Below, one piece after another: positions 31,024-40,195 of a DNA stretch of 64,000 bases (positions within the stretch are counted from its first letter, which is position 1; each line of letters opens with the position of its first letter). The notes below the pieces were generated by a model. It did no database searches, was not told the origin of the DNA, and saw nothing but the letters and a program-made list of their open reading frames with translations. The position numbers were made by a program, and so were the translations under genes. Origin of the DNA: Pseudevernia furfuracea (taxonomy: Eukaryota > Ascomycota > Lecanoromycetes > Lecanorales > Parmeliaceae); assembly GCA_022315425.1 (NCBI GenBank), contig JAIUPT010000041.1, positions 1,426,001 through 1,490,000 on the forward strand, given 5' to 3'.

Positions 31024-32880
31024 TATTTTCTCGGTGCCCATCAAGCACATGGATCTGGGGGACTTCTGCTTTAGCGACCGATGCATGCAGGGTCTGGCAA
31101 AGCGCTCACAAGGCACGCGGACGATCGCCCGGTCCTGTTTTGATATTGACCAGGATCAGGTACCCGCAATTGGCGGTTGATCAGCTCATCCACCCACTCA
31201 CATCTCTGAGCCCCCACACTTCATGGCTGTCACGGCAGGCTGGGTGCATGCCTGACAGAAGCCAGTCCTTCGAGTGACATGTGCAGACAAGATTCAGACC
31301 GATAAGACAAGCACATATCTCATCAGTTCGCAGTAGCGTGGGGGAAGGGGGGCGGTTCAGACTGCATTGCATGCTCGCATCTTAGACTTTGCCAGCACAT
31401 CGAATGTGGGAAGGCACATCTAACGGCGACTGCAGATGCAGAGACGATGATATGCTGCGAGGCACGAGATGGATATCTAAATAGAACCTGCCGTTTGGGA
31501 ACGGTCTGGTTGGATGCGATCAGGGGGGCGAATGGCAGCGGAAGGATGGAGGTGGCGATGGCTTGCATGAGCAGTAGTTCTGTTCTAGAAGGTGGGAAAA
31601 GTTAAATCGAACAAAAACCTGGGTTGATGTCCGCATGATGCAAGGCAGGAGGACGCGCAGCAATGAGTTTTGATTCCATTGATTTATTATTGATTTGATT
31701 TGATTTGAGCTCTTTGCCAACTTTCCAACCCCACTGTACATAGTCCCGATATGTCCAGGAGCAGGATGCAAGTGAAGGCCGTTGTTCATGCAACCTGTAA
31801 CGTGGGAAAGAAAAGAAAGTTGGCGGGGAAAGAAGCAGAAGGTGGAGAGTGGAGAGTCTCGCTTTTTTTCCAGATGAACCACAGGCTTGTCGATCATGTC
31901 AATGCAGACTTGCAGAGGCAGGGCACAGGCAGCCTGCAGGCTGCAGGGAACTAACTTGACATTTCGGTGGCAAGATGCGAGATGTATTGTACTGTATGGT
32001 CAACCGCTTTATGCTCAACTGCATCTGGTGCACATGGTGCACATTTGACTGTCATATTTTAATTCCCGATTTTTTCTTCTTTCTTTTGATGGTTTCCATG
32101 TCAAAGTGCAAAGTGCAAACTACAAACTGCAAACTGCCTTGATGCCCAACATTGATGATTCGGCCAGCACATCTTTTTGCCCCCCCTGGACCACGCTTTC
32201 GTGGATCATATTTGCGAGTACCTAGATTGATAGTGAATAGACCAGCCCAAAGGCTATTGATTAAGGTAATTTGCCAGGTCAATTTCCCCCAGTACCCTAA
32301 ACCGTCTTCAGCAGGAAGTTCCTTCTCTAGTATCTAGTACAGTACACCAAGTGGGATGCTTCCACCACTTCGGCATGCTCAGGCTTCAAATTTTTCCCTC
32401 ACCCTCTTTTTGGTTCCCGACCTAACAAGCTTGCCCTCATCATACCTTCATCCATGCTCTTAAGCCTCAAAAAGTCACTCGTGTCACCATGTGGACTTCT
32501 AGGCCTGCATTAATGCAACTCCAACTGCCGGGACCACTGCACGTCTATACCATTCTTCACAACCGGGCAGGTGCCAGGAACGACTCCTCAGCTACATTCA
32601 ACCTCTCACATCTCAGAGATTCCAACTTGAACTTTCCAGCTTGAAGAAGCTCGTCATGTCGACCGGCTCTCTCTTCACTTTGCCCTACCATAAGGGGCAA
32701 CTCCGAGGCTTCACTCATTTCCCCACTCTTCCTTTTTTCACCTTCACCAATTTTCATATCAAACATTCCACATAAATCACATAAATCTCCTACTCAATCC
32801 ACCATCATATCAAAATCCCATTCTCCAACCCCAACTCTCGACTCACATCTTTCATCTCTCATCTCCTATCTCCCATCTCC
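31024..32880. other. Gene-free region between HIS2 and the heptamer repeat
   Basis: I find no gene in about 1.9 kb. The stretch 32103-32137 (AAGTGCAAAGTGCAAACTACAA-like) is a degenerate array of CAAASTGC units. It resembles the perfect CAACTGC array 750 bp downstream. The last 150 bp before that array is pyrimidine-rich on the plus strand. Confidence 0.5.
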
Positions 32881-32978
32881 CAACTGTCAACTGCCAACTG
32901 CCAACTGCCAACTGCCAACTGCCAACTGCCAACTGCCAACTGCCAACTGCCAACTGCCAACTGCCAACTGCCAACTGC
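32881..32978 (+). repeat. Heptanucleotide satellite (CAACTGC)14
   Basis: Fourteen head-to-tail copies of the 7-mer CAACTGC are present, the first being CAACTGT. The array ends 72 bp before the FKBP12 start codon, in the promoter or 5' UTR. Copy number is probably variable between strains. Confidence 0.97.
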
Positions 32979-33050
32979 CTCCACTCTCACTTCATCTTGA
33001 CTCTTACACACGCAGCCTTTCCAGCAACCTCAACCAGCTCCACTAGCACA

Positions 33051-33957
33051 ATGGGTGTCACTAGGAAGATCGTCACCAAGGGAAATGGCACCGACAGGCC
33101 CAAGAAGGGGGATACCGTCACTATCGAGTATACTGGCAATCTCTACGACGAGGCCAAGGGCTCCAAGAATGATTTCCGAGGCAAGCAGTACGTCACTACC
33201 ACACGCTCCGGCCCCTCCATCCTTGATCAGTCACCTTCAGAATCACGCTGATCAAGACTGTTCAACCTCTAGATTCGACTCATCCAAAGGCCGTGGACCT
33301 TTCAAGACCGAGATTGGCGTTGGCAAGGTCATTAAGGGTACATCGCACCTTGAATGCATACAAGAGAAGCGTCGTTGGTTAACACATGCAAGGCTGGGAT
33401 GAGGGCGTGACGGACATGTCGCTGGGAGAGAAGTCCATCTTGACAATATCAGGGTACGAGCATGCATCTCAAGGCACAGAGGCCAAATTTTAAGTGCTGG
33501 AAGACACATTGTGCCAGATAGCTAACGCTTCTCAAAAATAACAGCGACTATGCCTACGGTGATCGGTAAGCCTACGCACTCATTGACTGGGTCGCCTACT
33601 CAACTCCTTTCCCCCACGGGGACCCGAGCTTCAAAACATTGTTGACAACAGCATCCCTGCCGCATGAGCTGACTAGAATGCTCTGCAGTGGATTCCCTGG
33701 CCTCATCCCGCCGAACGCTAGCTTGGTCTTGTGAGTTGGAGTTACTGTTTACTGTCTGCTCTATGTTGAGGCTCTGCTTTGCTCCCCCACGATGTCACCA
33801 CCACCCATTCACATACTTATGGGACTAGCGTTTATGTTCATTGGCTATTTTAGATGGCGGTACATGCATCAGCAATCCTGTGGCACGGGAGGCTAACCAA
33901 TCATGTCTTGGATCTAGTGAAGTGGAACTCAAAGCCATCAACGACAAGAAGGTCTAG
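33051..33957 (+). CDS. FK506-binding protein, FKBP12-type prolyl isomerase
   Basis: Predicted 121 aa from six exons: 33051-33187, 33273-33337, 33393-33453, 33545-33565, 33689-33730 and 33918-33957. The introns are 85, 55, 91, 123 and 187 nt. The joined protein starts MGVTRKIVTKGNGTDRPKKG. It continues DTVTIEYTGNLYD, QFDSSKGRGPFKTEIGVGK, VIKGWDEGVTDMSLGEK, ILTISGDYAYGDRGFPGLIP and FEVELKAINDKKV-stop. These are the FKBP ligand pocket residues (Tyr, Phe-Asp, Trp, Tyr, Phe) of the cytosolic FK506/rapamycin target. Exon 4 is only 21 nt and encodes DYAYGD. The small intron-dense structure contrasts with its neighbours. Confidence 0.94.
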
Positions 33958-35503
33958 GTAGCGTCAGAACCGCTGCAACCACCATCGACACATCTACTGT
34001 TTTACAAATCCGGAGTTGCCTGAGGCACAGATCAGTCACACTAGACCGTGTTGCTTGGTTTGGTGCGATACGCGAAAGAGACCATGCTTCACGATTTTCC
34101 TTCCAAGGCTCAGCAAGATCAGCATGGTTTAAATTTCCGTCCCCAAGTATCGGCAGTCTTGTTGCAGAATGATTGCGGTGTGTGAAGAATATTCTGATAA
34201 ACGGATCAATTCGCACAACCGTACATGTTGATCGTATTGGCTCTTTTCGTCGTGCTTTTAATTCGACATGTGATTACTTGACCGTCACGCACGTCACAAG
34301 TATTCGCTCCTTCCCATCTGGTATCTTTAGCGAATAAAAAAATCGCCCCTTCTTCCCAGTGGTGCAACTAGAATCCTTCTCTTCCCGACGCCTTCCCTGC
34401 CTTCTTCCAGCTAGCAGCCCTTAGCAACCCCTCGCTCCCCGAATCCCGTACCAAGTGTCCTTACACTCTCAACCACGTTCTCTCCAACAGCTGCGCCTCC
34501 TCTCGAATCCGGAGCTTTACGTCCAGCGCCGCCTAGCCTCATCCTCACGCATCGCGGCATCATGACAAAGCCATCTTTTCTCGCTACATCGGTACACATT
34601 GGCACCTGACCCGTTTCCAAACCCCCAGTTCAGCTCGGGACAGAAGCCCACGCTCCTTAGGAAGTATCACCCAAAATCCAATGGTTTTGCCCATCGACGA
34701 CTGCTTGCCTCAGTCCCCCCAGGAGCCAGGACGCGTAGCTCTAGGGAGTGCGGCTTGTCCGTCTTCGTCGTGGATGCATGGGCTAGGTGGATGTAGGTAG
34801 ACGTAGCCTCGGTTCAAAGCATGCGGAGATTGGTGATATCAGACCTTCTCGCTTTCGTTTGTGGGTTTCCCTCCCTTTTTTCTTGTCGAGGAGACCGCAA
34901 GCTACCTGGGAAGTAGATGGAAGAGCAGGGTTACAGCATAATGAGGCAAGCTTGTTCAACAAGAGCAAAGTCACTTGATCTTGAGTGATTAGCAGGGCAA
35001 GGGAGATGTTTTAGAGTAAACTTCTTGGATTAAGTTATCCTAATGCTCCTAATATCGACACAAACCTCTCCAATCCGAGCCTCGTTCTCCCCTTTGAGTT
35101 CAGCCTTCTCCTCAAGGGCGACAGTGTAAAAAATAGGGTGGTGACGTTTCGAAAATGTAAAATATACACAAGGGTATTTCGTCCTCCTTAAGCCGCCTTC
35201 TCTCATTGCACTCTGCTCCCACTCTGAAAAGTCTATCCAATCCGAAATGCTGGGGAATATGGTAATAAAACACTCGAGATAACAAAGATCGAGGTAATCC
35301 ACTCCGTCGTAGACCCATATGATCCGGTGTGAACAAGGCTGGTGTAATCTAGGAAGGCTAGGATGGAAATAGCGGTGATGCGTTATGGTCGTCTCAGACA
35401 GGCCTGTAGATGCGACAAGATGCAGCGCCTATGCCACGCCAAATTTCCTCCCACAGGAATTATGTTAGTATCGTGCGTATAATACAGGCCCCACCGGCTT
35501 TTC
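33958..35503. other. Intergenic region between convergent genes
   Basis: This 1.5-kb tail-to-tail spacer separates FKBP12 from MSB2. A protein-like minus-strand stretch at 35030-35302 (FTFSKRHHPIFYTVALEEKA) has no recognisable family or splice partners. It may just be in the MSB2 3' UTR. Nothing else is supported. Confidence 0.45.
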
Positions 35504-38500
35504 TCAGTTCCAGCCCAGACTGTTCTCCGCCATGACCGGCGCGCTGATCTGATGCCTGCTGCTCCCACTCCTGCCACTCCCTCTGCTTCCCGCTCTGCCG
35601 TCATTATCGTAATAGGGACTCGCGCTCCTCTCCCCCATGGCTCCACTCATTAACGCCGCGCCGGCGCCTGCGTCGGGCCCAGCGTGCGACATCACTGGCG
35701 AGCTGAACATGCTGGGTGACCGCAGGTGTGACTGTCTCCTCTTCTTGTATCTCCGGGCGACGAAGAACATGGCTGCGCCGTAAGCTGCTGCACCGCAAGC
35801 GACACCGATGCCGATACCCACAGAGGATGCTCTGACATGTTCTGAGTTGCCAATGTCACCGCCAATGGGGGCACCGGCGGTCTTTGCAGAGCTGGTGTCA
35901 GGTGGTATAGTGCCGAACGGTGTAGAGGCACCGTCGGTGCCATTACTACCGGTGATGGGTATGGCGTTATTGATCATGGAGAGGAGGAAGGCCGTGCTGT
36001 TGTCAGGGTTGCTGTAGAATCTGGAAACCGATGTGGAGACAAGGAGTCCAAGGCTGTCGACGAGGCCTTCAGGGATCCAGGCTAGAGCTATGGTGGTAAC
36101 ATAACCGACATCCTCATATGTGTCCCAAGCTCGCAGGCTTTGCATGGTTATTTGCGAAACCTCGATTTCGAGACCATAGCAAATGCCCAGGGGGATGTAA
36201 TGGAAGATCTGCTGCTGCGATACAGTGTGATTGTACACGAACAGATAGTTGAGTGCATATCGGAAGGCAATATTGATCAATCGTGTGTTAGGAGGTTGCG
36301 AGCCAGGGCCACCATTTTGGTAGAGAATTTGAGGGACGTTGGAAGGAAGGCTAGAAGGCCCGAAAGAATGACCTTGAGTCGCAGACGGCGTCGAGGTTGG
36401 TCCGTATAGGATGCTCGTGGGAACGAGTTGTGTAGTCGAAGTATCGTAGCCAACCGGTGACTGGGTATAGGGTCCCTCGCCGAAAAATTGTTGTTTTGGA
36501 GGAACAACAACGGGCGTCGCAGTCGGTCCCGTAGGAGGAGCGTTGTTCTGAGTAGCACCAGCTGCAACTGCAGCTGCGCTTTGCATTGCGTTACTTGCTG
36601 CAACTGCACCAGTCTCATTGGGCCCGGGTGACTGTGCAGAAGCTTGCTGACCTGTAGCAATTGGCACAATTTGACCATTGGACACTGTAGAACCTGTGCC
36701 AGCTGCCGCCGAAATGGGCACAACTTGTCCATTGGATTGCGTTGAGTATCCGGCAATCCCTGACTCCGCCGTTGCTGATCCTTGCTGACCTGTAGCAATT
36801 GGCACAATTTGACCATTGGACGCTGTAGAACCTGTGCCAGCTGCCGCCGAAATGGGCACAACTGGTCCATTGGATTGCGTTGAGTATCCGGCAATCCCTG
36901 ACTCCGCCGTTGCTGATCCTTGCTGACCTGTAGCAATTGGCACAATTTGACCATTGGACGCTGTAGAACCTGTGCCAGCTGCCGCCGAAATGGGCACAAC
37001 TGGTCCATTGGATTGCGTTGAGTATCCGGCAATCCCTGACTCCGCCGTTGCTGATCCTTGCTGACCTGTAGCAATTGGCACAATTTGACCATTGGACGCT
37101 GTAGAACCTGTGCCAGCTGCCGCCGAAATGGGCACAACTGGTCCATTGGATTGCGTTGAGTATCCGGCAATCCCTGACTCCGCCGTTGCTGATCCTGTCC
37201 CAAATGGCGACCCTGTTTCGCCCACCGGCGAACCTGTTGCTACTGGTGATCCTGTTACACCGCCTGGTGACCCTGTGGCGATTGGTGATCCTGTGCCACC
37301 AATTGGTGAACCGGTTCCGCCCACAGGCGAACCTGTTGCTACCGGTGAATTTGTTCCTTCAACTGGTGAACCTGTTCCACCAACAGGCAAACCTGTTGCT
37401 ACTGGTGATCCTGTCGCCCCAACTGGTGACGCTGTTCCGGCCACTGGAGAGCCTGTTGCTACTGGTGATCCTGTTGCCCCAACTGGTGACACTGTTCCGG
37501 CCACTGGAGAGCCTGTTGCTCCAATTGGTGATTCAGTCCCACCTACTGGTGACGCTGTTCCGGCCACTGGAGAACCTGTTGCCCCGACTGGAGATTCAGT
37601 CCCACCTACTGGTGACGCTGTTCCGGCCACTGGAGAACCTGTTGCCCCGACTGGAGAGCCAGTCGCTCCAATTGGTGATTCTGTCCCACCTACTGGTGAC
37701 GCTGTTCCGGCCACTGGAGAACCTGTCGCCCCCACTGGAGATTCAGTCCCACCTACTGGTGACGCTGTTCCGGCCACTGGAGAACCTGTTGCCCCGACTG
37801 GAGAGCCAGTCGCTCCAATTGGTGATTCTGTCCCACCTACTGGTGACGCTGTTCCGGCCACTGGAGAACCTGTCGCCCCCACTGGAGAAACTGTCGCTCC
37901 GACTGGAGAGCCTGTGGCTCCAATTGGTGATTCTGTCTGACCTACTAGTGATGCTGTTCCCTCAATTGGTGATGCTGTTCCGCCGATAGGAGAGCCTGTT
38001 GCCCCAACTGGAGAGCCTGTTACAATTGGTGACTGTGTTCCTCCGACTGGTGATGCTGTAGCCCCGATCGGTGACCCGGTCGCAATGGGCGACTCAGTTC
38101 CCTGGACTGGGGAGGCTGTTCCTACTGGTGATTCTGTTCCTCCAACAGGTGATGGTGTTCCAGCTGGTGAATCTGCTGTACTTTGTGGAACTCCTCCAGG
38201 TGAATTTGAGCCTCCTGGAACCACCGGCGAAGCTGAGTTTGGTGACCCCGCGAGTGAGACCTGGTGGTCTGGGCTCTGAACAGAAGCTGGAAGTGCGCCC
38301 ACAAGAGACGCTGCTGCTGTGAAGGCCGGGTTGAGTACCAAGGGAGAATTTCCCGAAACAGTTGCTGATGGATTTTCTGTTGAAATTGGAATAGCATTCA
38401 ACTTTGATGCAGCTGTTGCCAACGATGGATTGAGAACAGAATCAGCCTCCGTCGCTCCTCCATTCAGATTTGGAGTTGAGTTTTGGTCTCCACCTGGAGA

Positions 38501-40195
38501 GGAAACGGAAGTTTGTGGAATTTCCAGCGGTGCCGCAGTATCCTTCGCTGTTCCAGTGATTTGCGCTGTATTCGGCACAACTGCACCATCAGCTAATGTC
38601 GTTAGAGACGGTGATGTCCCAACCTGGGAATTGGCGTGCACTGGATTGGGTTGGAGTACTTCCGATGCCGAAGGCCCCAAAACTCCACCATTCTGCGAGG
38701 TCGGTCCTGCTCCTGATCCAGAGGTTGGTGTAGCCTGGGTATCTCCCGAACCTGCGGTGACGTGACTTGTTTCAGAGCCTAGACTTGTTCCTGTAGCCTG
38801 AACAACAATAGACTGCGGAGCGAAGGGTGAAGACGCTGGCTGGGCGGCATGTGTAGTTGCTGCACCTGCTCCATTGTCTAGTGTAGTGGGGACGAGCTCA
38901 TTCACGCTAGTGTTGGTATTCGCAGTACCTTCGTTGTCTGTCTTGGTATTTGACGCTGGGTTTCCCGAGGCGGCTTCCAACGGACTCCCTGCTGAAGTAG
39001 CTGCCAGAGGGATTCCACCAGTAGACGAAGTCACTCCTGCAGTCTGGTGATCAGCGTCGTCGTTGTCGTTAGAAGTGATCGACGTTCCAGTAGGAGGAAC
39101 AACTGTCGAAGGAACTACGCCGGCAGTGGTCACAGGAGGGCTTTCAAGGCCTCCAGTAGTCGTAGTCACAGCGCCAGCTAGACGGTCATTTTTGTCGTTA
39201 GGGCTGGACTCTATTGTATCTCCGGCAGAGAGTACAAGTGACGATGAACCAGCAAATGAGGTAGTCGCAGGTGGGACCCCGGCGCCTTCGGACGATAAGC
39301 TCGACTGAAGCGTATCCATTTCTTGGGTCTTATCGGGTTGCGCTGGCGTGTCCGTCTGCTGTCCAGTGCTAGGTGGCGTCTGCGAGCCCGAAGTACTCGG
39401 ACTTTGCCCTCCTGCATTGGAGACAGAAGTCTCAGACACGATGCTGCCAGAAGTTCGATGTCCGATGTCGATGGCATCTTTTTGGCCTCCGTGCGAATCC
39501 AGCAAAGCAGCACTGGAGAGAGATGCGCTGGTCTCAGGCTGCGCTGTGGAACCTAGCTGGGAGGAGGTCACACCATTCCCAGGCTGCTCAACTGTGGATG
39601 ACTGGGTTGCTTGCGATACAATCTCGTTCCCATTGAGTTGACTGGCGCTCGATGACGGCGAGGGCTGACTCGACCCAGTGGCTTCATTTAAATCACCTCC
39701 TGAAACAATGCTGCTTTGTGTTGTTGGTCCCTCGCCGTCGTTTGAACTGGAAGACGGGAGCGGTGCTGATGAGACAGGAGTAGTTGTCGTAGATGGGTGT
39801 AAAGCCAAGAGTGCTTCGTGCTCTCTGTCATTGTCTCCAGCCGACGACAGCGATACATCTGAGGACGATAGTTGTCCGTTGTCAGATGGCGTGACACTGG
39901 GTGTGGTCGTAATGATTGGAGTGGATGAAGTAGGCGTTGCATCTGCCCCAAGGTCTTGAGGGAACGAGGAAGTCAGGGCATCGTGTAAGGCTTCAAGGTC
40001 AGAAGTTGAAGCTTCACCTCTCCAAGTTGTCGTGTTGGCAAAAACGAAACGCCGAATCTCCTTCTTCAAAAATCGAGGCCTTTCCAAGTCTTCCCGTGGC
40101 TGCGCAGGTGCTGCAGCAGCGAAACACGTCGCGGAGTCGAGTGTAGATAGCAATGCCAGAGATGCCGCAAATATTACCGAAGATCTTCGAAACAT
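35504..40195 (-). CDS. MSB2: Msb2-type signalling mucin
   Basis: One uninterrupted frame of 1563 aa. A signal peptide (MFRRSSVIFAASLALLSTLD) leads into a Ser/Thr/Pro-rich mucin domain. Residues ~650-998 are SPVGGT/SPIGAT-type tetrad and pentad repeats. Residues ~1001-1184 are four 46-residue repeats containing GIAGYSTQSNGPVVPISAAA. Next is the Hkr1/Msb2 homology region at about 1300-1415 (FRYALNYLFVYNHTVSQQQI, WIPEGLVDSLGLLVSTSV). A transmembrane helix (SSVGIGIGVACGAAAYGAAM) lies near residues 1455-1480. The ~80-residue cytoplasmic tail starts RRYKKRRQSH and ends ISAPVMAENSLGWN, the conserved end of Pezizomycotina Msb2. The protein sits at the plasma membrane upstream of Cdc42 and the Kss1/Pmk1-type and Hog1 MAPK pathways, sensing surfaces and osmotic stress. 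Bem1, its likely partner module, is encoded at 53156. Confidence 0.93.
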   Translation of the reverse strand: MFRRSSVIFAASLALLSTLDSATCFAAAAPAQPREDLERPRFLKKEIRRFVFANTTTWRGEASTSDLEALHDALTSSFPQDLGADATPTSSTPIITTTPSVTPSDNGQLSSSDVSLSSAGDNDREHEALLALHPSTTTTPVSSAPLPSSSSNDGEGPTTQSSIVSGGDLNEATGSSQPSPSSSASQLNGNEIVSQATQSSTVEQPGNGVTSSQLGSTAQPETSASLSSAALLDSHGGQKDAIDIGHRTSGSIVSETSVSNAGGQSPSTSGSQTPPSTGQQTDTPAQPDKTQEMDTLQSSLSSEGAGVPPATTSFAGSSSLVLSAGDTIESSPNDKNDRLAGAVTTTTGGLESPPVTTAGVVPSTVVPPTGTSITSNDNDDADHQTAGVTSSTGGIPLAATSAGSPLEAASGNPASNTKTDNEGTANTNTSVNELVPTTLDNGAGAATTHAAQPASSPFAPQSIVVQATGTSLGSETSHVTAGSGDTQATPTSGSGAGPTSQNGGVLGPSASEVLQPNPVHANSQVGTSPSLTTLADGAVVPNTAQITGTAKDTAAPLEIPQTSVSSPGGDQNSTPNLNGGATEADSVLNPSLATAASKLNAIPISTENPSATVSGNSPLVLNPAFTAAASLVGALPASVQSPDHQVSLAGSPNSASPVVPGGSNSPGGVPQSTADSPAGTPSPVGGTESPVGTASPVQGTESPIATGSPIGATASPVGGTQSPIVTGSPVGATGSPIGGTASPIEGTASLVGQTESPIGATGSPVGATVSPVGATGSPVAGTASPVGGTESPIGATGSPVGATGSPVAGTASPVGGTESPVGATGSPVAGTASPVGGTESPIGATGSPVGATGSPVAGTASPVGGTESPVGATGSPVAGTASPVGGTESPIGATGSPVAGTVSPVGATGSPVATGSPVAGTASPVGATGSPVATGLPVGGTGSPVEGTNSPVATGSPVGGTGSPIGGTGSPIATGSPGGVTGSPVATGSPVGETGSPFGTGSATAESGIAGYSTQSNGPVVPISAAAGTGSTASNGQIVPIATGQQGSATAESGIAGYSTQSNGPVVPISAAAGTGSTASNGQIVPIATGQQGSATAESGIAGYSTQSNGPVVPISAAAGTGSTASNGQIVPIATGQQGSATAESGIAGYSTQSNGQVVPISAAAGTGSTVSNGQIVPIATGQQASAQSPGPNETGAVAASNAMQSAAAVAAGATQNNAPPTGPTATPVVVPPKQQFFGEGPYTQSPVGYDTSTTQLVPTSILYGPTSTPSATQGHSFGPSSLPSNVPQILYQNGGPGSQPPNTRLINIAFRYALNYLFVYNHTVSQQQIFHYIPLGICYGLEIEVSQITMQSLRAWDTYEDVGYVTTIALAWIPEGLVDSLGLLVSTSVSRFYSNPDNSTAFLLSMINNAIPITGSNGTDGASTPFGTIPPDTSSAKTAGAPIGGDIGNSEHVRASSVGIGIGVACGAAAYGAAMFFVARRYKKRRQSHLRSPSMFSSPVMSHAGPDAGAGAALMSGAMGERSASPYYDNDGRAGSRGSGRSGSSRHQISAPVMAENSLGWN
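36643..37194 (-). repeat. 4 x 138-bp coding tandem repeat in MSB2
   Basis: Four units start at 36643, 36781, 36919 and 37057 (plus-strand CTTGCTGACC anchor), each 138 bp. Units 2-4 are essentially identical. The first, which is C-terminal in the protein, differs at a few bases. Each encodes 46 residues of the mucin domain. The near-identity implies recent homogenisation. Confidence 0.95.
37200..38250 (-). repeat. SPxG minisatellite in MSB2
   Basis: This is a ~1-kb array of 15-18-bp units encoding GTASPVG, GATGSPV, GGTESPI and variants, assembled into higher-order blocks. One block of about 100 bp, ending in GCCACTGGAGAACC, recurs several times between 37500 and 37870. Because units are multiples of 3 and biased in composition, long spurious frames appear on both strands. 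Confidence 0.9.

Noticed and set aside
35030..35302. Protein-like minus-strand frame downstream of MSB2
   Set aside because: No start context, splice partners or recognisable motif. It lies where the MSB2 3' UTR is expected.
36277..37989. Long open frames in other frames and on the opposite strand inside MSB2 (e.g. minus 36277-37203, plus 37092-37940, plus 37156-37989)
   Set aside because: They arise because the coding repeats are multiples of 3 with biased composition. They only mirror the repeats and lack starts, splice context or any family outside them.
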